From NCBI GenBank assembly GCA_964605155.1, contig CAZSAK010000004.1, forward strand, positions 62,001 through 126,000: a stretch of 64,000 nucleotides of DNA. Reading direction: 5' to 3'. The position numbers and the translations under genes were made by a program. The notes below the pieces were generated by a model. It had not been told where the DNA came from. It searched no databases and worked only from the letters and a program-made list of their open reading frames with translations. Source of the DNA: CAZSAK01 sp964605155 (lineage in GTDB: Bacteria > Pseudomonadota > Gammaproteobacteria > SZUA-140). Shown here one piece after another: positions 37,045 through 45,516 of this stretch (the first letter of the stretch is position 1; each line of letters opens with the position of its first letter).

Positions 37045-37308
37045 ATGTCGGCTGAAATTGAAATTCAGGTTGAGTGCTATGCCGGCTATCGTGCCGAACA
37101 GCGCCCCCAACGATTTACACTTGGGCAGCGGGTAGTCGAGGTGGCCGAAATTATTGATCAGTGGTACGGACCGGATTACCGCTATTTCAAATTGAAAAGT
37201 GATGATGGTGGTATCTATATACTCCGTCATGAGGAGCCGGCGGGGCGTTGGGAATTGACCATGTTCGATGCCGGCAGTCGCGAAGAGACACGTTTGTCGT
37301 CAACCTGA
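37045..37308 (+). CDS. Small conserved hypothetical protein
   Basis: The protein has 87 residues. The pattern VECYAGYRAEQRPQRF, VEVAEIIDQWYGPDYRYFKL and IYILRHEEPAGRWELT suggests a small beta-barrel. Proteins with this pattern are common in proteobacteria, but I know of no function. It converges on the marR-type gene. Confidence 0.75.
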   Translation: MSAEIEIQVECYAGYRAEQRPQRFTLGQRVVEVAEIIDQWYGPDYRYFKLKSDDGGIYILRHEEPAGRWELTMFDAGSREETRLSST

Positions 37309-37406
37309 TCAACTTCCGGTCACCTGGCATAAGAGTGTTTCAGCAACGACGAACGCGCCAGTCAATTATCTCGTAACCGGGTGTGTCTATTCGTCAGATA
37401 CCGCGA

Positions 37407-37904
37407 TCAGTCGGCGTCCTTGTCCGTTGCCAGCTCGGATTCACTTGAGAGAACGGGCGATGCATCTATGTCTTCTGCATCCATCATAGTGGCAATGCGC
37501 TGCAAAGAGGCCAGTAACTGGGTCTGTTCCCAAATCTGCAGGTTATGGAAGCGTTGAACGAAACGTTCCTGCAGCAGCGGGGGGGATTTTTCAAGCGTCG
37601 CCAAACCGGCAGCCGTGGCCTCGACCCGTACCCGGCGCCGGTCCTGCGTATCACGGATACGTGAAATCAATCCCCTTTGCTCGAGGCGGTTGAGGATATC
37701 GGTAACCGTTCCCTGGCTTAGGCTGACGCGATACGCCAGTTCGCCCGCGGATAGCCCCCCGTTGTGCAATGCCTTCAATATCAGGGCCTGGGGGCCGGTC
37801 AATCCATGGCTTTCTACCAGGGCGCGTGAATGCAGATCCACAGCCCGTATCACCCGTCGCAGGGCGATAATGACCTGATCTGCCAAATCATCGTTTTTTT
37901 TCAT
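37407..37904 (-). CDS. MarR-family transcriptional regulator
   Basis: The 165-residue protein has a winged helix-turn-helix (GGLSAGELAYRVSLSQGTVTDILNRLEQRGLI, wing RIRDTQDRRRVRV). MarR proteins are usually repressors released by a small ligand. It is divergent from the carbamoyl/amide cluster that begins at about 38110. Palindromes in the shared upstream region are candidate operators. In some halophiles a MarR-type regulator (EctR) controls osmolyte synthesis. That comparison is by analogy only. Confidence 0.92.
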   Translation of the reverse strand: MKKNDDLADQVIIALRRVIRAVDLHSRALVESHGLTGPQALILKALHNGGLSAGELAYRVSLSQGTVTDILNRLEQRGLISRIRDTQDRRRVRVEATAAGLATLEKSPPLLQERFVQRFHNLQIWEQTQLLASLQRIATMMDAEDIDASPVLSSESELATDKDAD

Positions 37905-37989
37905 ATTAATCTAACCTGGTAAAGTGCCGAATATATTAAGTGCCGTAAACATTATATTTTGCGCCAATTTTAGCCAGACTTTAATAATT

Positions 37990-38002
37990 AGTTAATTTAA
38001 CT
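37990..38002. promoter_or_regulatory. Palindrome in the marR-type/operon intergenic region
   Basis: AGTTAA-T-TTAACT is a perfect 13-base palindrome about 90 bases upstream of the regulator gene. Its size and AT-rich character fit a MarR operator. A TATAAT at 38003-38008 adjoins it on the plus strand. Confidence 0.4.
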
Positions 38003-38035
38003 TATAATTATGGGTTTTACAGCAAAAGATATGGA

Positions 38036-38070
38036 TATAATACGAGTATATTTTGTTTTGGAACAAAACA
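38036..38070 (+). promoter_or_regulatory. Candidate -10 box and overlapping operator for the carbamoyl/amide operon
   Basis: TATAAT at 38036-38041 is followed by the perfect palindrome TGTTTTG-GAA-CAAAACA at 38054-38070. The palindrome would lie just downstream of the transcription start, a good place for a repressor. The -35 region is weak. Confidence 0.45.
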
Positions 38071-38109
38071 TATTTCCCCTTATTCACAACCGCTTTCGAT
38101 CCGGCCGCC

Positions 38110-38247
38110 ATGTTTCATGACGACCTCCGCGCGACCGAAAAACGCTGGCAGCGACGGCACTTGTTTCGGAAACGGCAATCACATCTTACCCCCCGTCTGG
38201 TCGCCCTGACACTGATCCTGGTTGCCGTTGCAATCGTGGCCTGGTGA
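38110..38247 (+). CDS. Small single-helix membrane protein, first gene of the operon
   Basis: The product has 45 residues: a basic N-terminal half (TEKRWQRRHLFRKRQSH) and one transmembrane helix (VALTLILVAVAIVAW) at the C-terminus. The start is uncertain; ATG 38110 is preferred over TTG 38053, which lies in the operator palindrome. The gene ends 9 bases before the next start. Function unknown. Confidence 0.5.
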   Translation: MFHDDLRATEKRWQRRHLFRKRQSHLTPRLVALTLILVAVAIVAW

Positions 38248-38256
38248 CCGGCAGTG

Positions 38257-38763
38257 ATGCCCGATCAGTCCGGCTACAACCACGATGCCATCTTGCAGGA
38301 CAATCTCACTGCAAATCCATACAGCGTCATCTACAGTCTCAGGCTTATCATCCTGATACTGTCGGCTCTCTGCCTGTTTTCGGTAACACTAAGCCGTGCC
38401 AGTATCTCACCGCCCCGTTTGAGTAGTGATACCGATGTAGCAACCGCGGGATTTTTTCGACTGACGTGGCAAGCCGATTCCGATCGCGTCGAGTTGCAAG
38501 AGGCGAGCGGGGACGATTTTCGCAATCCGGTCACGCTCTATACCGGATCCGACACGTCATCAGTTATTTCCGGCAAGCCGGACGGTACCTGGTTTTATCG
38601 GCTTCGCGCTATTGAAGACGGTCAGCCGGGACCCTGGAGTGAACCGGTGGAGGTAAAGGTTGCACATCATAGCCTGTACCGTGCCTTCACGTTCCTCTTC
38701 CTGGGGGTCGTCGTGTTTATCTCCATCGTCGTGATGGTCATCCGCGGTTCGAGGGGGTTGTGA
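38257..38763 (+). CDS. Membrane-anchored fibronectin-type-III-like protein
   Basis: The product has 168 residues, with an N-terminal hydrophobic helix (YSLRLIILILSALCLFSV), a domain of about 90 residues that reads like a fibronectin-III fold (FFRLTWQADSDRVELQEA, DGTWFYRLRAIEDGQPGPWSEPVEV), and a C-terminal helix (FTFLFLGVVVFISIVVMVI). The Fn3-like domain should lie in the periplasm. It overlaps the next gene (TGATG). A role as a sensor or transporter partner is possible but unproven. Confidence 0.7.
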   Translation: MPDQSGYNHDAILQDNLTANPYSVIYSLRLIILILSALCLFSVTLSRASISPPRLSSDTDVATAGFFRLTWQADSDRVELQEASGDDFRNPVTLYTGSDTSSVISGKPDGTWFYRLRAIEDGQPGPWSEPVEVKVAHHSLYRAFTFLFLGVVVFISIVVMVIRGSRGL

Positions 38764-40013
38764 TGGATACGCCAAGCAAACCTCAACTGCATGTCAACAC
38801 TGAACGTCTGCGTAAGGATATCGACGACCTTGCCCGGATCGGCCTACGCAAGGATCAGGGGATCTATCGCATGGCCTTCAGTGAGGGTGATCGGGCGGGA
38901 CGTGACTGGCTGCGCCAGCGCATCTCTGACTGCGGGCTGGAGTTTCACCAGGATGGCGCGGCCAATCTGTACGCACGTCTCAACTGGAATGAGAACATCC
39001 CCGGAGTTATTGCCGGCTCGCATATGGATACGGTACCCAGTGCCGGTCACCTGGATGGTGCACTGGGTGTGGTCTGCGCACTGGAAGCCCTGCGGGTACT
39101 GCAGGAATCCAGGATAAAACTCAAGCGACCGCTGGAAGCGGTGTCCTTCAGCGATGAAGAGGGCAGGTTCGGCGGTATGCTGGGTTCACAGGCTGTCGCC
39201 GGTCTGGTGACGCCTGAATACCTGTATAACGCCTGCGATCTTGACGGCGTCACTCTCACTTCCGCCATGTCGCAATTCGGACTCGATGCCCGCGAGGCCC
39301 TGCATGCCCAACGCGCACCGGGAAGCATTCATGCTTATGTGGAACTGCATATCGAACAGGGTCCGGTGCTGGACCGCAAAGGACTCAGTATCGGTATCGT
39401 CGATGCCATTACCGGTTTGTTTAAATGGGAAATCAACCTGATCGGCGTCGCCAATCACGCCGGTACCACACCAATGGATATGCGTGCCGATGCCTTCCAG
39501 GGTCTCGCAGAGTTCGCTGCACAACTTGACCGGGTGCTGGCGGAATATGGCAGTCCGCACAGTACTGCTACTATCGGTAGGGTGGAACTCAAACCGGGAG
39601 CGGCAAACGTGATTCCGGGACAAGTAGTGTTCTCTCTCGATGTGCGCGATACCGATCCCCATACCCTGGGGGCGCTTGCCGATGCCTTGCGCAGGTCCTT
39701 GTCGGCCATCGCCCGCCGCCGGGGGCTGATGTTCGAGTTCTCGGTGTTAAGTGAAATCGCACCCGTGCAGTGTGCCGCCCCGGTTGTGGAGGCCATTGAT
39801 GCGGCTGTCAACAGCCTTGGGCTGTCCGCAACACATCTGCGCAGCGGCGCGGCACATGATGCCCAGATCATCGCCGGCATCGCACCCGCAGGTATGATCT
39901 TCGTCCCGAGCAAGGAAGGCCGCAGCCATTCCTCTGCCGAGTGGACGGCATGGCGGGACATCGAGGCGGGTGCCAATACATTATTGAATACCTTATACCG
40001 GTTGGCGGCATAG
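38763..40013 (+). CDS. M20-type N-carbamoyl-amino-acid / allantoate amidohydrolase
   Basis: This metal-dependent hydrolase of 416 residues belongs to the HyuC/AllC group, which cleaves ureido (N-carbamoyl) groups to the free amine, CO2 and ammonia. Metal ligands are visible in GSHMDTVPSAGHLDGALG, SDEEGRFGGMLGS, VELHIEQGPVLD and GAAHDAQIIAG. The dimerisation insert with VANHAGTTPMDMRADA is present. The neighbouring genes suggest it releases the carbamoyl group from a carbamoylated amino acid. Its start overlaps the previous stop. Confidence 0.93.
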   Translation: MDTPSKPQLHVNTERLRKDIDDLARIGLRKDQGIYRMAFSEGDRAGRDWLRQRISDCGLEFHQDGAANLYARLNWNENIPGVIAGSHMDTVPSAGHLDGALGVVCALEALRVLQESRIKLKRPLEAVSFSDEEGRFGGMLGSQAVAGLVTPEYLYNACDLDGVTLTSAMSQFGLDAREALHAQRAPGSIHAYVELHIEQGPVLDRKGLSIGIVDAITGLFKWEINLIGVANHAGTTPMDMRADAFQGLAEFAAQLDRVLAEYGSPHSTATIGRVELKPGAANVIPGQVVFSLDVRDTDPHTLGALADALRRSLSAIARRRGLMFEFSVLSEIAPVQCAAPVVEAIDAAVNSLGLSATHLRSGAAHDAQIIAGIAPAGMIFVPSKEGRSHSSAEWTAWRDIEAGANTLLNTLYRLAA

Positions 40014-40015
40014 CG

Positions 40016-40762
40016 ATGAAGGATAAACAGACACATCAGCTGACGCACGACGATTTCCTGAACGTCGACCCGCTACGCGATGCATATCGTGAATCCATCA
40101 CACATGCTCCGGCTGTCACCCGATCCCTCAAGTCTCATGCGACAGCATTGTTGTGTATCGACCTGCAATATCTCGATGCCGCTCCCGGTTATGGTGTATT
40201 CGCCGACATCGAGGCATCAGGTGTCCCCAGCGAGGCCCATGAATATTATTTTGACCGTCTCAAATATACCGTGTTGCCCAATGTCCGGCGTCTGCAGGAT
40301 GCCTTTCGTGGACGCGGTCTGGAGGTCATCCATACCCGCATCCAGTCGCTCACCCAGGATGGACGGGACCGCAGTCCCGGACACAAGCGCCTGGGATTGC
40401 ACGCCCCGCCGGGTTCCAAGGAGGCCGAGTTTCTGGATGAGGTCGCGCCGCTGGAAAACGAGATAGTGATCAACAAGACCGCGAGCGGGGTTTTCAACTC
40501 GACCAACATCTCCTACATCATGCGCAACCTGGGTATCACCGGCCTGTTTGTCGTCGGAGTCTACAGCAATGAGTGTGTTTCCACTGCGATCAGGGATGCC
40601 TGTGATCTGGGGTATTTTGTCACGCTCATCTCCGACGGTTGTGCAACCGTTACACCCGAATTGCAACGTGCAACGATAACCACCATGAAGGACCGCTATG
40701 CGCGTGTCATGACGGCCAAGCAGGCAATCAAGGAAATTCAGGAAGTCGTTGAACATGAATAG
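40016..40762 (+). CDS. Isochorismatase-family cysteine amidohydrolase
   Basis: The enzyme has 248 residues. The catalytic triad of the family is visible: Asp in LLCIDLQ, Lys in VINKTASGVF and Cys in YSNECVSTAIRDA. Relatives include N-carbamoylsarcosine amidase, nicotinamidase and ureidoacrylate hydrolase, so the substrate is likely an amide or ureido compound. It begins 2 bases after the M20 hydrolase stop (ATG 40016) and overlaps the symporter by 8 bases. Confidence 0.92.
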   Translation: MKDKQTHQLTHDDFLNVDPLRDAYRESITHAPAVTRSLKSHATALLCIDLQYLDAAPGYGVFADIEASGVPSEAHEYYFDRLKYTVLPNVRRLQDAFRGRGLEVIHTRIQSLTQDGRDRSPGHKRLGLHAPPGSKEAEFLDEVAPLENEIVINKTASGVFNSTNISYIMRNLGITGLFVVGVYSNECVSTAIRDACDLGYFVTLISDGCATVTPELQRATITTMKDRYARVMTAKQAIKEIQEVVEHE

Positions 40763-42194
40763 CATGCAAAATGCAAGTCTGGATCCCTCGACGGGGTGGC
40801 TGATACTGGCGATATTTTCCGTCCTGTGGGTGGCCCTGGGCGGTTACCTGGGCCGGCGTGCAGAGGGCCTGGAAGGTTTCATGCTGGCCGGTCGCAAGGT
40901 CGGCCTCGCCCTTGGTACCGCGACGGCGATGGCGACCTGGGTTACCAGTAACACCACCATGGCTGCGCCGCAGCTGGCGTTACAGATGGGCGTGTGGGGC
41001 ATGCTGGGTTATTCGCTCGGCTCGGTCGGATTGATGTTGTTTGCCCCGCTGGCAAAACGCATCCATACCCTGATGCCGTCAGGATTCACCAGCGGCGATT
41101 TCGTCCGCCTGCGCTACGGTAAGACGGCATGGCGGGTGTTTTTGTTGATCTCCTTTTGTTATGCCTTCGGCTGGCTGGTATCCATGGGCATGGCCGGTGG
41201 CGTCCTGGTCAATGCACTGACCGGTATCGATTATCGCATCGGAATGACCGTGATCCTGGCAGTATGTGTCTTCTACACCGTACTGGGCGGTCTGCGTGCC
41301 GTCATCGGAACCGACTTTATACAGACGCTGATTATATTAATCGGTGTTGTAATCCTCGCCTGGCTGGCGATATCAAAGGTCGGTTTCGACGGCATGCATG
41401 CGGCGCTGCTCGACAAGCGACCCGAGCTGCTGAACCTGCTGATGCCCGCCGCCATCATGTTTCTGTTCAACAATCTGTTGTTCGGCGTCGGTGAGATCTT
41501 CCATTCCAATGTATGGTGGAGCCGTGCCTTCGCCTTTCGCGAGGGCGTCGGATTCAAGGCCTATCTCATCGCTGGCTGCTTCTGGATGCCGATCCCGATT
41601 GTCGCTGGTTTTGTCGCGCTCACAGTTCCTGCGCTCGGCCTGAACGTACCGGCAGCGGACATGGTGGGCCCACTGGTGGCTGCCAAACTGCTGGGCACGG
41701 GGGGCGCTATACTGGTCTTTATCGTGATCTTCGCCGCATTGGCATCGAGCCTTGACTCGCTGCTGGCCGCGACATCGGACCTGATTTTGACGGACGTCTA
41801 TAAAGGTCATATCCGGCCCCAAGCCAGCGAGGAAGAGCTGGCCCGTGCTGCCCGCTGGGTAGTGACAGGCCTGGGATTACTTGCCTGGTTATTGTGTCTG
41901 CCTCGCATCACCACGCTGGCCGGGCTGTTGTATTTCATGGGTGCGTTTGTGGCCAGTACTATCTGGCCGATTGCAGCTGGATTGTTCTGGAGGCGAGTCA
42001 GCGGCTGGGGTGCAACACTGGCGATGGTCAGCGGCACGGCAATTGGACTGATTGCGTACTTTACGATCGGGTTTTACGTCGCCGCCCTGATATCCGCCGT
42101 GGTTTCCATGACCGTCGTACTGTTGAGTGTCTGGCTGCGTCCTGCAGACTTCGACTGGAGAGTGCTCGACAACTCGATGGAGGCAAGTTCATGA
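40755..42194 (+). CDS. Sodium:solute symporter (SSS family)
   Basis: The transporter has 479 residues and about 13 transmembrane helices. The SSS pattern includes GYLGRRAEGLEGFMLAGRKVG at the start, ATAMATWVTSNTTMAAPQ in helix 2 and FAALASSLDSLLAATSDL in the helix that helps form the sodium site. The operon position suggests it takes up the compound degraded or made by the neighbouring enzymes. It overlaps both neighbours. Confidence 0.94.
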   Translation: MNSMQNASLDPSTGWLILAIFSVLWVALGGYLGRRAEGLEGFMLAGRKVGLALGTATAMATWVTSNTTMAAPQLALQMGVWGMLGYSLGSVGLMLFAPLAKRIHTLMPSGFTSGDFVRLRYGKTAWRVFLLISFCYAFGWLVSMGMAGGVLVNALTGIDYRIGMTVILAVCVFYTVLGGLRAVIGTDFIQTLIILIGVVILAWLAISKVGFDGMHAALLDKRPELLNLLMPAAIMFLFNNLLFGVGEIFHSNVWWSRAFAFREGVGFKAYLIAGCFWMPIPIVAGFVALTVPALGLNVPAADMVGPLVAAKLLGTGGAILVFIVIFAALASSLDSLLAATSDLILTDVYKGHIRPQASEEELARAARWVVTGLGLLAWLLCLPRITTLAGLLYFMGAFVASTIWPIAAGLFWRRVSGWGATLAMVSGTAIGLIAYFTIGFYVAALISAVVSMTVVLLSVWLRPADFDWRVLDNSMEASS

Positions 42195-42313
42195 CGATCT
42201 CCGTAACCGCACTTACCTGGCTGGTCGGTACGGCGACGCTTGTGACGGCGTTCGTGCCTGTCATTTTGATCATTTTCTGGATTACTGACTTGATAAAGGG
42301 ACGTATATGGTAG
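42191..42313 (+). CDS. 40-residue membrane peptide overlapping both neighbours
   Basis: The peptide begins with ATGA overlapping the symporter stop and ends 7 bases inside the next gene. It has one transmembrane helix (WLVGTATLVTAFVPVILIIFWI) and a basic C-terminus (DLIKGRIW). Double overlap and topology suggest a small subunit of the symporter. It is too short for most gene finders. Confidence 0.7.
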   Translation: MTISVTALTWLVGTATLVTAFVPVILIIFWITDLIKGRIW

Positions 42314-43365
42314 AGAAACTCGATCCACGCCTTCATGAACCGCTCGAGGAACCACCGCTCGATGTGCAGGGATTCGAACGTCCCCGTAATTTACTGGAAA
42401 CGGTCGCCGAGGACCTGGCACCCTTGCTGGATCTGACCCAGCGTCCGGTTGTGTCATCGAAACAGTTCAGTCGTGATCAGTTGGTACAACTGTCACGCCT
42501 GGCATCGCGTTATGAGACCCAGCCACAGATGATCAACAGGCCACTGACGGGCAAGATCCTGATCAGTGCCTTTTATGAACCCAGTACCCGTACCCGGTTG
42601 TCTTTCGAGAGTGCCTGGCATCGCCTGGGCGGCGATATCATGTCCATTACCGATCCCGCCTCGACGGGTATCGCCAAGGGTGAGTCACTCTATGATGTGG
42701 GTGAGATGCTGAATCACTACGGTGACCTTGTAGTATTGCGTGACAGCAACGAAGGAGCCGTCTATGAAATGCTTGAGGCATTGCGTATCCCGATCATCAA
42801 TGCTGGCAACGGTACCGATGAACATCCCACCCAGGCAATGGCCGATATCTATACCCTGTTGAAGTGGCGGCCTTCAATGTGTATGCCGGATATCGATGAT
42901 GAACAACGTATACGGGTCGGCATCATTGGTGTCCCCGGGCGTATGCGTACCGTGCGGAGTTTGCTGACCCTGTTGAGCCTGTTCGCCACTGCCATTGCCG
43001 AGGTCGTCATCATCAGTGATGAAGACAGGCCGTTTGCCACCGGCCAGCGGGAGGAGCTGGAACAGGCCGGATTGAACATCCGTCTCAGTCACGAGTTAAA
43101 CGATGAATTGCCGGAACTGGATGTTGTGTATATCAATACCATCAATTGGGTCGAGGACGATTACGAAGAACTGGGCGGGCATTACCGGCTGGACAAGAAT
43201 TCGCCGCTTAAAACAGATGCCATCATCCTTCACCCTCTCGCGCGCGGACAGGAGCTTGCGCGTGATCTGGACGATACGCCGCACAACTGGTATTTCGCCC
43301 AGGCACGCGGCGCGGTGTTCATGCGCATGGCGCTGTTGTCTTCCATTTTAAAAACCTTTGTTTGA
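42307..43365 (+). CDS. Aspartate-carbamoyltransferase-like enzyme with altered amino-acid site
   Basis: The protein has 352 residues and the carbamoyltransferase fold. Carbamoyl-phosphate residues are intact: STRTR, the lysine in AKGES, LRDSNEGA, HPTQ, and HPLAR where ATCase has HPLPR. Aligned to E. coli PyrB, the arginine that binds the alpha-carboxylate (in RTVRSL, PyrB Arg167) is kept. The arginine that binds the beta-carboxylate (PyrB Arg229, in TRVQ) is replaced: YINTIN. It should therefore carbamoylate an amino acid without that acidic group. A 40-residue N-terminal extension precedes the core. True pyrB would normally sit with pyrR or pyrC, absent here. Confidence 0.88.
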   Translation: MVEKLDPRLHEPLEEPPLDVQGFERPRNLLETVAEDLAPLLDLTQRPVVSSKQFSRDQLVQLSRLASRYETQPQMINRPLTGKILISAFYEPSTRTRLSFESAWHRLGGDIMSITDPASTGIAKGESLYDVGEMLNHYGDLVVLRDSNEGAVYEMLEALRIPIINAGNGTDEHPTQAMADIYTLLKWRPSMCMPDIDDEQRIRVGIIGVPGRMRTVRSLLTLLSLFATAIAEVVIISDEDRPFATGQREELEQAGLNIRLSHELNDELPELDVVYINTINWVEDDYEELGGHYRLDKNSPLKTDAIILHPLARGQELARDLDDTPHNWYFAQARGAVFMRMALLSSILKTFV

Positions 43366-43382
43366 GAACTGATGAGAGAATT

Positions 43383-45449
43383 ATGTGTGGTATAGCAGGA
43401 TATATATATACAGATCGTAACCGCGGCATAGACCCGGATACCCTGGTGGCCATGGCGGCCATACAATATCATCGCGGCCCGGATGGCTTCGGCTGGCAGG
43501 CCATGGAGGGGATCGGGTTCAGTCATGCACGGTTGTCTATCATTGATCTGGATCAACAACGCGGTCAACAACCTTTCGTCTCCGCTGATAAACGCCTGAT
43601 GCTGACCAAAAACGGCGAACTCTATGACTACCAGCGCCTGCGTGCGGACTCGACCAGCCGCGGTGCCCGTTTTCATACCAAGAGTGATTCGGAAATCATC
43701 ATGCACCTGTATCCCCGGCTGGGGATCGATAAAACCCTGCCCCACCTGCGTGGAGAGTTCGCCTTCGGCCTCTATGACCGGCAGGAGGACACCCTGTACC
43801 TGGTGCGTGACCGTTTCGGCATCAAGCCGCTTTACTGGACCCGGATCGGCGAAGGCGATGCTGATGGCGGGTTGGTATTCGGCTCCGAACTCAAGGTCCT
43901 GTTTGCCCACCCCGAGGTCAAGCGCGAGATCGATTCCGCCGGGCTTTTTCACCAGTTGATGCAGACCATCGTACCGGGTACCACCGCCTTTAAGGGCGTG
44001 AACCAGGTCAAGCCCGGCCATATGCTGGCCATCCGCCGTCGCGATGGCCGGCTGCATATCGAAGAGCGGCGATACTGGGACATGCCGTTTCCGGAGGAGA
44101 GCACCCGCAGCAACACATTCGATGAGTCCGATTATATAGAAGGGGTACGTGAACGCCTGATCGAGGCGGTGCAATTGCGGCTCGAGGCGGACGTTCCCGT
44201 GGGCTGTTATCTATCCGGCGGCATCGATTCCTGTTCCATTGTCGGCTTGGCGGCCGCCAGTACCCAGGGTTCGGTCAAGACCTTTACCATCGGATTCGAC
44301 AGTGCGGATTATGATGAAACACCAATCGCTCGCGAGATGGCCGAGGCCTGCGGTGCCGATCAGGAGGTGCTGTTCCTCGATGCAACCCACCTATATGACT
44401 ACTTCGAGGAAACGCTCTGGCATACCGAACGCACCATCTATAACACCCTCGGCGTTGCAAAACTGCTGATGAGCAGACGCGTGAATGAAACCGGTTACAA
44501 GGTGGTGATGACTGGTGAAGGATCGGATGAGCTGTTCGGCGGCTACCCGGCCTTCCGGCGTGATATGTTTCTGCACGGTCTCGATCACCTCCCGGCTGAG
44601 GAACGCAGCGAATGGGAAGGTATGCTGGCTGAGAACAACAAGCTGTTCACGGGATCGATGCTGGCCGAGCAGATCGTCGAGGATCCGGCATTGAACGCCA
44701 AAGTCGGTTTCACGCCATCCTGCCTGCAACCCTGGCTCGCCAGCGGTCAACGTGTACCGGGTCTATTGAACCCCGAACGACGCGCGGAACTGGCAGGTTA
44801 CTCACCGGGTGCCGCCATCGCCGAGACCCTCGATGCCGATGCATTACGTAACCGCCATCCCCTGGATCGTGCCCAGTATGTGTGGATCAAGACCATGCTT
44901 GAAGGTCAGATCCTCACCTGGGGTGGCGACAGGGTCGACATGGCGAATGCCATGGAGGCGCGACCGCCGTTCCTTGATCATCAGCTTGCCGAATATGCCG
45001 CCCAGCTGCCGCCGACCATGCGTATCCACGGGCGTATCGAAAAATACGCCTTGCGTGAGGCCATGAAAGGACTGTTACCTGAAACCTTATACAAGAGAGA
45101 GAAGTTCGCCTTCATGGCGCCCCCGGCACATACCGATCCGAACAAATGGGCCGCGATGCAAAACCTGGCGCGACGCTATCTGGCGAGGGACGTTATCGAA
45201 GAGACCGGGCTGCTGGATGCAGACGGGGTCGAGGCATTGTTCCGGTTGCATGATGCGACGGATACCTCGGTAGCCACCCAGACACAACTCGATGCCGTCA
45301 TCAATCACCTGCTTGGTGTACAAATTCTCCATCAACAGTTTATCGCCGGCGATATTCCCGCGATGGCCCGCCGTAAGGCAGAAAGCCTGGGCTGGTCGGC
45401 CGCTATCGGCCCGAGTCGGACCCATGCCGATGAGGTGGCAGCAGGCTGA
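43383..45449 (+). CDS. Glutamine-dependent asparagine-synthase-like amidotransferase
   Basis: The enzyme has 688 residues. After Met removal Cys2 (MCGIAGYI) is the glutaminase nucleophile; RLSIIDL and NGELYDY complete the class-II domain. The synthetase domain has the PP-loop LSGGIDSCS and GEGSDELFGGYPAFRR. It should adenylate a carboxylate and amidate it with ammonia from glutamine. The length exceeds E. coli AsnB by over 100 residues. The start is ATG 43383 with a GAGAGA sequence upstream. NAGGN synthesis uses an enzyme of this family, a precedent for making an amide-capped osmolyte. Confidence 0.92.
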   Translation: MCGIAGYIYTDRNRGIDPDTLVAMAAIQYHRGPDGFGWQAMEGIGFSHARLSIIDLDQQRGQQPFVSADKRLMLTKNGELYDYQRLRADSTSRGARFHTKSDSEIIMHLYPRLGIDKTLPHLRGEFAFGLYDRQEDTLYLVRDRFGIKPLYWTRIGEGDADGGLVFGSELKVLFAHPEVKREIDSAGLFHQLMQTIVPGTTAFKGVNQVKPGHMLAIRRRDGRLHIEERRYWDMPFPEESTRSNTFDESDYIEGVRERLIEAVQLRLEADVPVGCYLSGGIDSCSIVGLAAASTQGSVKTFTIGFDSADYDETPIAREMAEACGADQEVLFLDATHLYDYFEETLWHTERTIYNTLGVAKLLMSRRVNETGYKVVMTGEGSDELFGGYPAFRRDMFLHGLDHLPAEERSEWEGMLAENNKLFTGSMLAEQIVEDPALNAKVGFTPSCLQPWLASGQRVPGLLNPERRAELAGYSPGAAIAETLDADALRNRHPLDRAQYVWIKTMLEGQILTWGGDRVDMANAMEARPPFLDHQLAEYAAQLPPTMRIHGRIEKYALREAMKGLLPETLYKREKFAFMAPPAHTDPNKWAAMQNLARRYLARDVIEETGLLDADGVEALFRLHDATDTSVATQTQLDAVINHLLGVQILHQQFIAGDIPAMARRKAESLGWSAAIGPSRTHADEVAAG

Positions 45450-45516
45450 TCCTGGATTTCAAGTCAACGGTATTTTGGTTTTCCCACATTCACATTGAAA
45501 TAATAAGGGGTAGATA

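Noticed and set aside
42307..43365. Ordinary pyrB (pyrimidine synthesis)
   Set aside because: The aspartate side-chain arginine is replaced and no pyr genes are adjacent.
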